A stretch of DNA of 64,000 nucleotides. Source: Ignavibacteria bacterium UBA7675. Lineage in GTDB: Bacteria; Bacteroidota; Ignavibacteria; Kapaibacteriales; UB7675. The position numbers were made by a program, and so were the translations under genes. The stretch spans positions 1-64,000 of the forward strand of contig DLHF01000046.1 in the NCBI GenBank assembly GCA_002483085.1, in the 5' to 3' direction. A model generated the notes under the pieces. That model searched no databases. It saw only the letters and a program-made list of their open reading frames with translations, and was not told where the DNA came from. Each line of letters starts with the position of its first letter. The first letter of the stretch is position 1. Below, piece by piece: positions 46,025 to 54,217 of the stretch.

Positions 46025-47081
46025 CCGCTCATATCAGACTTGCGATTTCCTCATCGCCGGTGGTGGGCTGGCGGGTTCGCTGCTGGCGTGGTGTCTGCGC
46101 GAGCGCGGCGCTACGGTGCTTCTGGCCGATTTGCCCAATCCCTCTGCCGCGTGGCGCACAGCGGGCGGCCTGCTCACACCTGTCACTGGGCGGCGCCTTG
46201 CAAAATCCTTTATGCTCGACACGCTCCTGACCTTTGCAAAAGAGTGGTATCGCTCGATGGAACAGCAGTTCGGTGCGACTCTACTCACGGAGCTGCCCAT
46301 CTTGCGCGTGTTTCGCAGTGCCGATGAACGCTCTGTATGGGAGGAGCGCCGCGCCGAACCCGGCTACAGCCAGTATATGCAGCCAGCACAGGACGCAATA
46401 CCGGCGGGCGTGTATGCACCGTTTGGTACAGGCATCATGACCGGCGGCGGGCGCGTGGACCTCGTGGCCCTACTCCACTGCCTGCACAGCGTACTTCCGC
46501 TGGCAGAAACAACAGGTGCGCCCGTGCGAGTGGAAGAACTCGACATCACCGAGAGCGGTGTGAAGTGGCGCACGATCCATGCCGAGAAACTTATATTCTG
46601 CGAAGGATGGCGCGGCGCTTACAACCCCCTGTTCAGCGCTGTCCCTATCCTGCCTTCGCATGGAGAAACACTCGTGATTCGCACGGCAGGCATCCCCGAT
46701 ACTTGCATCCTGAACGGCGGTGCACACGTCACTCCGCTCGGCAATGGCCTGTTCAAAGTGGGAGCTACCAATGGGTGGTCGACATTCGATGAAACGACGA
46801 CACAGGACGGGCTCGCGGAGCTTCGGCACAATCTCGACAATCTGATAGGCGTGCCCTACGATATTGTCGAGCACACAGCCGGAATACGCCCGGCTATCAA
46901 GGACCGCCATCCAGTAGCGGGAATGCACCCCGTGCACAAGCGCGTGGGCATGCTCAATGGCCTCGGTAGCAAAGGCGCTCTGTACGGCCCGTGGTCGGCG
47001 TTCCACTTCGCAGATTTTCTCGTGAATGCCTCCCCCCTTCCGGCGTTCTCTATCGAACGGTTTTACTCATCCGATACCTGA
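46014..47081 (+). CDS. FAD-dependent oxidoreductase (MnmC-C/MnmL-like DAO family)
   Basis: 355 aa; TTG 46014 is the only start that keeps the whole nucleotide-binding strand, as no ATG precedes it. The FAD dinucleotide motif FLIAGGGLAGSLLAWCL at 12-28 ends with LLADLP. Then come GGLLTPVTGRRLAKSF, IFCEGWRGAYNP, GATNGWSTFD and the DAO C-terminal TAGIRPAIKDRHPVAG with GSKGALYGPW. The family includes glycine oxidases and the MnmC C-domain, which removes the carboxymethyl group of cmnm5U34 in tRNA. A methyltransferase of the YtqB family starts 5 bp downstream, which favours the tRNA role over amino-acid oxidation. Confidence 0.8.
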   Translation: MASNRSYQTCDFLIAGGGLAGSLLAWCLRERGATVLLADLPNPSAAWRTAGGLLTPVTGRRLAKSFMLDTLLTFAKEWYRSMEQQFGATLLTELPILRVFRSADERSVWEERRAEPGYSQYMQPAQDAIPAGVYAPFGTGIMTGGGRVDLVALLHCLHSVLPLAETTGAPVRVEELDITESGVKWRTIHAEKLIFCEGWRGAYNPLFSAVPILPSHGETLVIRTAGIPDTCILNGGAHVTPLGNGLFKVGATNGWSTFDETTTQDGLAELRHNLDNLIGVPYDIVEHTAGIRPAIKDRHPVAGMHPVHKRVGMLNGLGSKGALYGPWSAFHFADFLVNASPLPAFSIERFYSSDT

Positions 47082-47086
47082 CCAGT

Positions 47087-47665
47087 ATGCTCAAGGCTCT
47101 GCATTTTGCACGTACACTTATCGCAAATGCCCTTCAGCCCGGCGCTCTTGCTATAGATGCAACAGCGGGCAATGGACACGACACGGAGTTTCTCGCACGA
47201 TTAGTTGGTACAAACGGTATGGTGTATGCGTTCGATATTCAGGAACAGGCAGTAATCGCTACGCGCAATCGCCTGCTCAATGCCGGATTAGAACGGCAAA
47301 CAATGGTTGTGCACGATGGACACGAGCACATGCGGCATCATATAGCGCCAGAACACTGCGGGCTTATCAATGTCTGTATGTTCAACCTCGGCTATCTGCC
47401 TCGCGGCGACAAAAGCATCACCACAAAGCGGCAGACATCGCTCCAAGCGCTACAGGCTGCTACAGAACTACTCGCCCCAAATGGCATTATCACCGTTATG
47501 ATCTACCCCGGCCATGCAGAAGGAACAGAAGAAGCGGCGCACATCTCGGCATGGGCACGCGAACTCCCGCAAACGCAGTACCACGTGCTGCACTACGAAT
47601 TTATCAACCTGAGCAATGCCCCGCCAAGGCTTCTGGCCATCGAAAAGAATGACGTGCTTGAGTAG
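47087..47665 (+). CDS. YtqB-family SAM methyltransferase (MnmM-like, tRNA nm5U34)
   Basis: 192 aa from ATG 47087. SAM motif I is AIDATAGNGHDTEFLA at 24-39, the strongly conserved ATxGNGxDT of the YtqB/rRNA_methylase family. YAFDIQEQAV is motif II. CMFNLGYLPRGDKSITT is the family-specific NLGYLPxGDK catalytic motif, and MIYPGHAEGTEEA follows. Homologues in Gram-positive bacteria (MnmM) methylate nm5U34 to mnm5U34, working after an FAD enzyme (MnmL), the same pairing as here (gap 5 bp). The two genes are surely one transcript. Specificity is inferred from the motif and the neighbour. Confidence 0.88.
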   Translation: MLKALHFARTLIANALQPGALAIDATAGNGHDTEFLARLVGTNGMVYAFDIQEQAVIATRNRLLNAGLERQTMVVHDGHEHMRHHIAPEHCGLINVCMFNLGYLPRGDKSITTKRQTSLQALQAATELLAPNGIITVMIYPGHAEGTEEAAHISAWARELPQTQYHVLHYEFINLSNAPPRLLAIEKNDVLE

Positions 47666-47730
47666 CACATTGTCCATCCTACAACGTCTTGATACGCATT
47701 CGCTCATGAGTCTTGCTGCTGCTATAGATT

Positions 47731-47794
47731 GTGGCACGGGCGTCGCTCGGGCGCCCGTCTGGTCGCTGTCACCGGTCGCACAAGCCGCTGCGTG
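47731..47794 (-). repeat. intergenic element, copy 9 (A module only, inverted)
   Basis: On the minus strand: GTGCGACCGGTGACAGCGAC, insert CAGACGGGCGCCCGAGC, GACGCCCGTGCCA. It lies 65 bp past the methyltransferase stop. Confidence 0.88.
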
Positions 47795-48048
47795 ATTTTT
47801 CTACCAGCAATCGCGCGGGCATACTGCCGCAGTACAACGCCGGAACAAAAGATAGCAGTAGGTAGAATGCTCCCTTCCAGCGACAGAAGCGAACATCACA
47901 TCCAAAAACATTGTACAGAACAGCGTTCGCAACATCGTATCGACTGCGTAGAATGATGTTTTTTTTGCCTGTACTACTGGCGCACGATTTTCTATCTTGC
48001 ATATTGAACGGAGTGCGATTTCGTTCATTTATTATCATAGGGTTCTTT
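47795..48048. other. upstream region of the BNR protein
   Basis: TATCTTGC at 47992-47999 is a TAnnTTGC box 50 bp before the next ATG. I see nothing else in this spacer. Confidence 0.35.
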
Positions 48049-50133
48049 ATGCGTTGTTTTTCTATTCGCACGCACGCTTTGTCCCTGCTGTTTTGTCTGA
48101 CGGGAACCGTGTTCGCACAAGCACAATGGCAGCCTCTCAACGAGCCATTTGGCACAAATATCCAAGGTCTGTTTGAAAGTAATGGTACTGCGCTTGCTTC
48201 TTCGCCTACTGGTATTTACCGCTCCGACAACCATGGTATGAACTGGAGCCATGCGTACACAGGTAATGCATCCCCTTCATTTGCACGCATTGGCAGTCGC
48301 TTGTATGCAAGCACATGGTCGGACATCATTGTCTCCGACAACGACGGGCAGAGCTGGGAACAGCTTCAGACCAACCTACCCGAAAGCAATGTATCTGCCC
48401 TCGCTTACGACGGTTCCACGCTCTATGCAGGTGGTTTTGGCCTCGGCATTTACTCCTCTACCGACAACGGCGCTACGTGGCAATCCAACAACGAAGGCCT
48501 ACCCAACGACTACGTTGTGTCCATCGCTGTTATCGACACGAGCGTATTTATCAACATTATCAGCAGCTTTGGCGCAGAAGACGGTGGCATATACACCCGC
48601 GAAGCTGGCGGAAACTGGATAAGGATTTCGTCGACAACCATGCATCCGTCCTTACTAAAAGCCATTGGTTCAGTTCTGTTTATCGCAGGATGGAACGAAG
48701 CATACCGCTCCGAAGACCTGGGACACACATGGATACCACTGGCTTCCCCTACAAGCCAATCCTACATAAGCTGCGTTGAATCTTCAGGCTCTCTGCTGTT
48801 TGCTGGTACGAGTGATAATGGTGTGTTCAGTTCTACAGACAACGGAGCTACATGGTCGCCTGCCGGATTAGAATTTACAGGTATTACAAGCCTTACCGCA
48901 AGCAGTTCGATGCTTATAGCAGGAACCACAAAATACGGTGCGTATATCTCACACGACAACGGTGCACACTGGGAAGCAGTCAATACGGGCATTGCCAGTA
49001 CAACAACTGTTCCTGTGCTGGCGGCGGACAACAGCGGTATCTATGCAGCAGTAGAAAACTCGACGAATATATATAAAAGCAGCGATAACGGTATTTCCTG
49101 GGTAGAGCTTCCGGCGCCACACACGACATCCTCCACCATAACGGCGCTTGCAGTGGCCAACTCTACACTGCTCGCAGGTACGTCGATGGAAGGAGTGTTC
49201 AATGCGGATGTCGATGGCACGCTGTGGCAAGCGTCCACGGGAATCCCAAAAAAAATATGGGTGACAAATTTTCTCCAATCTGGCTCTCTGCTGCTTGCAG
49301 GAACTATGTCGATGTCCTTTCCGGTTGCCCCCTACAGCGGAGCGTATATCTCGAATGATATCGGTATTACATGGACGGCAACCGACCTTCCAACTTCTGC
49401 GCTCTCTCTGGTACAGCACAATGGCGCGCTCTATGCCGGTACAACAACCGATGTGCGCGTTTCTACCGACGGCGGTACTCACTGGGTACGGAGTAGCCCA
49501 GCAAGTATTGCTGAAAGCGAAATATACTCTCTTGCCTCCAACGGTGCTACCTTGTTCGCAGGCTCCTACAACAATGGTATTTTTATTTCGCACAACAATG
49601 GCATAACGTGGACTCCATCTACAATGGGGCTGCCTGAGAACATACGCGTCACACGCTTTGCAGTGTATGAGCAGACAGTATTTGCAGGAACTGAAGACGG
49701 TGTTTTCAAAACTACCGACAACGGCACAACGTGGGAATCCGTAACCGATGGAATGGAACACATTCCTGTGCAGACCATTGTGATCCAAGGAGACTATCTG
49801 TACGCAGGGACAACCGGTGCAGCAACGTGGCGGCGACCGCTCTCAGAACTGGTGATAACATCGGTGAACGAGAGCACACCAGTGCAATCGGGCTACGAAC
49901 TGTTTCCCAACCCCATGAAAACAGCAGCTACACTCCGGCTCTGCGCTTCCTGCGAACTCCATAACGCAACACTCTCTATTACTACAGTCGCTGGGCAGCA
50001 CGTGCGCTCTACTCATGGGCTGTACGGCTCCTCCATTACTATCCAGCGCGGAGAGCTTGCACCCGGAGTGTACGCCTTCACGCTCGAAGAACATGGCACT
50101 CGTCTTACTTCCGGGACTTTTGTCGTAGAATAA
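48049..50133 (+). CDS. secreted BNR/photosystem-like beta-propeller protein with sorting domain
   Basis: 694 aa from ATG 48049, which gives a signal peptide (THALSLLFCLTGTVFAQAQ). The body is a series of about a dozen BNR-type units with S-x-D-x-G-x-T-W boxes: YRSDNHGMNWSHAY, YSSTDNGATWQSNN, FSSTDNGATWSPAG, YKSSDNGISWVEL, VSTDGGTHWVRS and FKTTDNGTTWESV. The C-terminal 85 residues form a type IX-style sorting domain (YELFPNPMKTAATLRL, LAPGVYAFTLEEHG). It is probably released or surface-bound through type IX secretion; substrate unknown. It has its own terminator. Confidence 0.85.
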   Translation: MRCFSIRTHALSLLFCLTGTVFAQAQWQPLNEPFGTNIQGLFESNGTALASSPTGIYRSDNHGMNWSHAYTGNASPSFARIGSRLYASTWSDIIVSDNDGQSWEQLQTNLPESNVSALAYDGSTLYAGGFGLGIYSSTDNGATWQSNNEGLPNDYVVSIAVIDTSVFINIISSFGAEDGGIYTREAGGNWIRISSTTMHPSLLKAIGSVLFIAGWNEAYRSEDLGHTWIPLASPTSQSYISCVESSGSLLFAGTSDNGVFSSTDNGATWSPAGLEFTGITSLTASSSMLIAGTTKYGAYISHDNGAHWEAVNTGIASTTTVPVLAADNSGIYAAVENSTNIYKSSDNGISWVELPAPHTTSSTITALAVANSTLLAGTSMEGVFNADVDGTLWQASTGIPKKIWVTNFLQSGSLLLAGTMSMSFPVAPYSGAYISNDIGITWTATDLPTSALSLVQHNGALYAGTTTDVRVSTDGGTHWVRSSPASIAESEIYSLASNGATLFAGSYNNGIFISHNNGITWTPSTMGLPENIRVTRFAVYEQTVFAGTEDGVFKTTDNGTTWESVTDGMEHIPVQTIVIQGDYLYAGTTGAATWRRPLSELVITSVNESTPVQSGYELFPNPMKTAATLRLCASCELHNATLSITTVAGQHVRSTHGLYGSSITIQRGELAPGVYAFTLEEHGTRLTSGTFVVE

Positions 50134-50163
50134 CAGCACCCACACATAGCAAAAACAGACGCT

Positions 50164-50192
50164 GGCGGTGAACTTCACCGCCTTCTTTTTTT
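50164..50192 (+). terminator. terminator after the BNR protein
   Basis: GGCGGTGA / TCACCGCC with a 3-nt loop, then a T-rich run (TTCTTTTTTT). Confidence 0.88.
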
Positions 50193-50220
50193 ACCACAAC
50201 AACTGAACCAAAGCGAACGC

Positions 50221-50296
50221 CCCCCGGCCAACCGAAAAGCGGATGTGCGACCGGTGACAGCGACCAGGCGGTCGCCGCAAAGAAGCCCGTGCCATA
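50221..50296 (+). repeat. intergenic element, copy 10 (A module only)
   Basis: CGGCCAACCGAAAAGCGG leads into GTGCGACCGGTGACAGCGAC, insert CAGGCGGTCGCC and GAAGCCCGTGCCA. The leading segment is also present in copy 11, so the conserved block extends about 25 bp upstream of module A. Confidence 0.88.
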
Positions 50297-50395
50297 ACCT
50301 TTGCCCAACAGCCGATACTGCCCGCCAACCAACGATTTACTTTTTCCTCTGCTATGCGCGTTGTAAATTGCCAGATATTTTACAATGGAGAATGT

Positions 50396-51079
50396 ATGAC
50401 GCCCAACGATGTGCTCGCTCTCCTCGAAGAGAACAAAAATGAACGCGGCATCGCTGTATGGAACCGAACAGGTCTACAAGACATCGGGTCGTTTGGGCTC
50501 GGCGTGACCCAGCTCAAAGCAATCGCAAAAAAAATTGAGAAAAGCCACCAGCTCGCGCTGGAACTGTGGAATTTGCCGTATCTCGACACGAGAATTCTCG
50601 CTACGCTCGTGGACAATCCCAAGGAAGTGACACCCGAGCAAGCCGAACAACAAATAAGCGAGAAGCACGGCTGGATGCTGTCGAACGCCTATTGCAGCTA
50701 TCTGCTTTCCAAAACATCCTTCGCAAAAGAAAAAGCTGTGGAGTGGATGGAAACCAGCGATAATCTGAAAAAGCGCTGCGGCTTCCTGCTGCTGTACAAT
50801 CTTGCAAAAGACGACAAAAAACTTCCCGATTCGTTTTTTATGCCCTACCTCGATATGATCGAAGCAAAGCTACAGTCCGAAGAAAATTTTGTAAAGGACT
50901 CTATGAACACAGCTCTTCTCGCTATCGGGCAGCGCAATCGCACTCTGAACAGCCGGGCTATCGACGTGGCGCATGCTATTGGTGTAGTGGAAGTCGACTA
51001 TGGCGATAACTCATGCCAGGCTATCGACTGCCTGAAACACCTTACCAGCGAGCGCATTCAAAGCAAATTCAAGCCGTAA
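50396..51079 (+). CDS. AlkD-like DNA alkylation repair protein (HEAT-repeat)
   Basis: 227 aa from ATG 50396, with GGAG 5 nt upstream. All-helical, with HEAT-like repeats and family landmarks: VWNRTGLQDIGSFGLGVTQL (usually YG-V-L), LALELWNLPYLDTRILATLV (W-x-x-x-x-E/D-R), KKRCGFLLLYNLAK, VKDSMNTALLAIGQRN. AlkD-type glycosylases excise N3- and N7-alkylpurines from DNA. The catalytic acidic residue of AlkD cannot be assigned with certainty. It is followed 58 bp later by map. Confidence 0.8.
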   Translation: MTPNDVLALLEENKNERGIAVWNRTGLQDIGSFGLGVTQLKAIAKKIEKSHQLALELWNLPYLDTRILATLVDNPKEVTPEQAEQQISEKHGWMLSNAYCSYLLSKTSFAKEKAVEWMETSDNLKKRCGFLLLYNLAKDDKKLPDSFFMPYLDMIEAKLQSEENFVKDSMNTALLAIGQRNRTLNSRAIDVAHAIGVVEVDYGDNSCQAIDCLKHLTSERIQSKFKP

Positions 51080-51137
51080 CCGCAGCCGAGAATACGGCGG
51101 CAATATCATACTATGTAATTGCAACACAGGATAAAAT

Positions 51138-51884
51138 ATGTCTATTTCCACACAACAAGAGCTCGACGGCATACGCGCAATCGGCTGGATTGTGGGCCAT
51201 GTGCTCAAAGAAATGAAAACCAGCGTGCGGGCGGGAATGACAACTGCCGAGCTAGACGCTCTTGGCAACGAGATGATGCGCGACCTCGGTGCAAACCCAG
51301 CTCCCCGGCTTGTCTATAATTTCCCAGGCGCGACGTGTATCAGCATCAACAACGAAGCGGCGCACGGCATACCCGGCAAGCGCGTCATACGCGAAGGCGA
51401 TTTAGTAAATATCGACGTATCGGCGGAAAAAGACGGATTTTTTGCTGATAATGGCGGTACGGTGGCTGTAGATGTCACCGATAAGCGCCTGCTCCGCCTG
51501 TGCGAAAGCTCCAAAGCAATTCTCGACAAGGCCATCGCCACCGCTAAAACAGGTGTACGTGTCAATCAAGTAGGCCGTGTTATCGAGCGCGAAGCGCGAA
51601 AAAATGGGTTTCAGGTTATCGAAAATCTGTGCGGGCATGGCGTGGGCAGAAGCCTGCACGAAGAGCCCTCGGAAATAGCAAATTACTACGACCCGGCGTA
51701 CCGCAAAACCTTCACACGCGGTATGGTGGTAGCCATCGAAACATTCATTTCCACACGAGCTCACTATGTCGTGGAAAAAGGCGATGGCTGGACATATATC
51801 ACGCCCGACGGCAGCTATGTAGCACAATACGAGCACACGGTGATTATTACCGACACCGAGCCTATTGTCGTTACAGCCGTATAG
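51138..51884 (+). CDS. map: type I methionine aminopeptidase
   Basis: 248 aa, with AGGA 6 nt before ATG 51138. It removes the initiator methionine from nascent proteins using two metals. The ligand motifs are in order: VNIDVSAEKDGFFADNGGT (two aspartates), GHGVGRSLHEEP (histidine), AIETFIST (glutamate), QYEHTVII (glutamate). The substrate-binding histidine is in NEAAHGIPG. Length is standard for the catalytic core without the SH3-binding extension. The adjacent AlkD-like gene is probably co-transcribed. Confidence 0.97.
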   Translation: MSISTQQELDGIRAIGWIVGHVLKEMKTSVRAGMTTAELDALGNEMMRDLGANPAPRLVYNFPGATCISINNEAAHGIPGKRVIREGDLVNIDVSAEKDGFFADNGGTVAVDVTDKRLLRLCESSKAILDKAIATAKTGVRVNQVGRVIEREARKNGFQVIENLCGHGVGRSLHEEPSEIANYYDPAYRKTFTRGMVVAIETFISTRAHYVVEKGDGWTYITPDGSYVAQYEHTVIITDTEPIVVTAV

Positions 51885-51894
51885 AAAAATAGTT

Positions 51895-52120
51895 TTGCGC
51901 TTCGGTCTGCGCTCTACCGTTTAGTCTGCGCACCGCGCTGCAAAACCGCCGCGTGGCATTGCAACCCGTCTGCGCGCATGTTCCCGTAACGGTGCGAGGC
52001 GATACGGCCATTCGCTGGGCGATACGACAGCACCAGAGCGAACAACCTCCGGCCAACCGAAAAGCGGATGTGCGACCGGTGACAGCGACCAGACGGGCGG
52101 TGCAAAGAAGCCCGTGCCAC
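51895..52120 (+). repeat. composite intergenic element, copy 11 (B then A)
   Basis: Module B lies at 51895-51960 (GCGCTTCGGTCTGCGCTC, TGCGCACCGCGCTGC, CCGCCGCGTGG). Module A lies at 52062-52120 (GCGGATGTGCGACCGG, TGACAGCGAC, GAAGCCCGTGCCA). A moderately conserved linker holds CCCGTAACGGTGCG, also recognisable in copy 14, and CGGCCAACCGAAAAG, as in copy 10. It lies 10 bp after the map stop. Confidence 0.9.
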
Positions 52121-52151
52121 AAACTTTTCGCAATACTACACGGCAATACCT

Positions 52152-52597
52152 ATGGCTCTGTACTCTGCACTATTTTTTACACTGATGCTCTTTGCGGGTG
52201 TGGGCAAAACAGCTCGCAGGACGGTCCAAAGAGCACACAAACCAAAAGCTCGCAGTTTGCGACAATGGAGGAAAAGACCTCATTTTTGCATCAGTACGTG
52301 GCATTCCAGCGCAGCTATACCACACTCGACTTCGATATAAGCTATAATAACAACGGCGTGGGAAGAGTACCCGGCCCATCCGACTGGGATATCCGCCTTG
52401 TGGCCACCGTGCCCGAGGCGGAGTTGCAGCAATGGATACCAACAGATATCTCCCCTTCGGAACAGACACAGCCACCATTGTGGGTAAAAACCGTGCCTAC
52501 CTCACTCGATCTTTCCACCATTACAGAATGGTATGGCGAAGACCTCGGTATCGACCGGCAGCGGTGTATCGTGGTGTACCACAATTGGAGCAACTAA
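52152..52597 (+). pseudogene. small lipoprotein, interrupted by a probable 1-nt frameshift
   Basis: ATG 52152 starts a clean lipoprotein signal (MALYSALFFTLMLFAG), but this frame then degenerates. The +2 frame continues CGQNSSQDG, MEEKTSFLHQYVAFQRSY, PSDWDIRLVATVPEAEL and stops at 52597. One extra G in the GGG run at 52196-52198 would join the two and complete a perfect lipobox (LFAGC). So this is an approximately 149-aa lipoprotein whose reading frame is broken by a 1-nt deletion, real or a sequencing error. Function unknown. It ends 10 bp before the convergent DUF389 gene. Confidence 0.6.
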
Positions 52598-52607
52598 CGG
52601 CACAGCG

Positions 52608-53999
52608 TTATTTATTCGATACAATGACTACCTTATCGCTTTTGGTTCTGGCTTTAAGCCATTCCTCTATTTTCTTCTTATCTGTCTGCTTCAGTCTTCC
52701 CTCAAACGAAATACATGCCACAATTGCAGTATCTACCGCGTTTTCTTTCGGCCTATAGACCAAGTTTCGATTGATAGTGAACTCTGTGATTTTCGGCTGA
52801 AGCGCTTTGAGCTCTGCAACAATATCATCGCTTGGCAAAGCCTGCGATTTATAGAGCAGAAGTTCATTTTCCAGATACTCAATTCGCTTGTCCTTGTTTT
52901 CCATTGCCTTCTCATTGCGCTTATATAAATCTTCGAGCAGCCCTGTTTTTACGGTGTTGATGTCGAGGCGCGTCTCGCTATCTACGCCTTGCCGCACCAG
53001 AAGCTGAACGTCCTCAAGCTGGTAGGCCGCCATCCGCGCTTTCAGATCATCAATCTTGCTTTTATCCAATGGCTTGCCAATCAGAAAAACTTCAACTACC
53101 TGTTTTCCCCCGCCAAAGCTCATTTTTGTATTGACGACCTGGCTGGTCTGGAAATTAAACTCGCGCTGCACAAACAGACGAGCATTTTCCTCATTGATAG
53201 TTCTCACAACAATTGTATAGGCAAGATAGAGGCTGGGCAGGACGGTGACAATCGTAACAATCATAATGATGCGCTTTACCCGGCTTTCCTTCTGGCTATC
53301 TACTAAATGCTTTTGCGGAAGCTTCAGGAATTTGACCATCAGCAGAGTAGACACACTGATAAACACGGTGTTGATACAATACAAGTAAAACGCGCCGAGA
53401 GCAAAGTACCAATTGCCATGAGCTAGGCCAAACCCGGTTGTACACAGCGGAGGCATGAGCGCCGTTGCGATTGCCACTCCGGGAATCACATTGCTCTTTT
53501 CTTTCCTTGTAGCGGCGATAATACCGGCGATTCCCCCAAACAGAGCGATTAGCACATCCCAGATTGTAGGAGTAGTTCTGGCCAGCAGCTCCGACTGAGC
53601 AGCATCGAGTGGGCTTATCGCAAAATAGATAGTAGAGGTAAGGATGCTGATACCAGTAGCAATTGCGAGATTCTTCACAGCTTTCTTAATCAGCTCGAAA
53701 TCATTCGTTCCCACTCCCAAACCAATGCCCATGATAGGCCCCATGAGCGGCGAAATAAGCATGGCTCCAATGACAACAGCCGTAGAATTGACATTGAGCC
53801 CAATAGAAGCAATAAAGATGGCAAAAATGAGCACCCAAAGGTTCGTTCCCTTGAACTCAACACCTCTTGTAATGGCCTCAATAATATCTTCGGTACTCGC
53901 CTTGTCATCAGAGAGATTAAATCGATCCTGAAGAAATCGCAGTACCTGTTGATATGCCGAGCTTGCGCGTCGCTGCTCGGCTGCGCCTTTCTCTGTCAT
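52608..53999 (-). CDS. DUF389 (TIGR00341-like) membrane protein
   Basis: 463 aa. Residues about 50-250 carry about six membrane helices with the DUF389 signature NVNSTAVVIGAMLISPLMGPIMGIGLGVG and the repeat PGVAIATALMPPLCTTGFGLA. The C-terminal 200 residues are soluble, with a coiled-coil-like stretch (LYKRNEKAMENKDKRIEYLE). DUF389 proteins are widespread membrane proteins of unknown function; transport has been guessed but not shown. No neighbour gives a clue. Confidence 0.9.
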   Translation of the reverse strand: MTEKGAAEQRRASSAYQQVLRFLQDRFNLSDDKASTEDIIEAITRGVEFKGTNLWVLIFAIFIASIGLNVNSTAVVIGAMLISPLMGPIMGIGLGVGTNDFELIKKAVKNLAIATGISILTSTIYFAISPLDAAQSELLARTTPTIWDVLIALFGGIAGIIAATRKEKSNVIPGVAIATALMPPLCTTGFGLAHGNWYFALGAFYLYCINTVFISVSTLLMVKFLKLPQKHLVDSQKESRVKRIIMIVTIVTVLPSLYLAYTIVVRTINEENARLFVQREFNFQTSQVVNTKMSFGGGKQVVEVFLIGKPLDKSKIDDLKARMAAYQLEDVQLLVRQGVDSETRLDINTVKTGLLEDLYKRNEKAMENKDKRIEYLENELLLYKSQALPSDDIVAELKALQPKITEFTINRNLVYRPKENAVDTAIVACISFEGRLKQTDKKKIEEWLKARTKSDKVVIVSNK

Positions 54000-54217
54000 C
54001 TATGTTCCTGTCTCATTGTTTGACATCTTACACGGTGGTTCCAGTTTCCCACTATACTTCCTACGGGAATACACCGCCGCGAAGATACTCCACAAGCACA
54101 CAACAGCCAATACCGGGCACTTGCTTATCAGTAATAAGACGAGGACAGAAGCGGCCTTATATGCCACCAGGCCCGCACGTTCACAGCACGGACCTGGCAG
54201 GATACTCTGTGCAGTCA

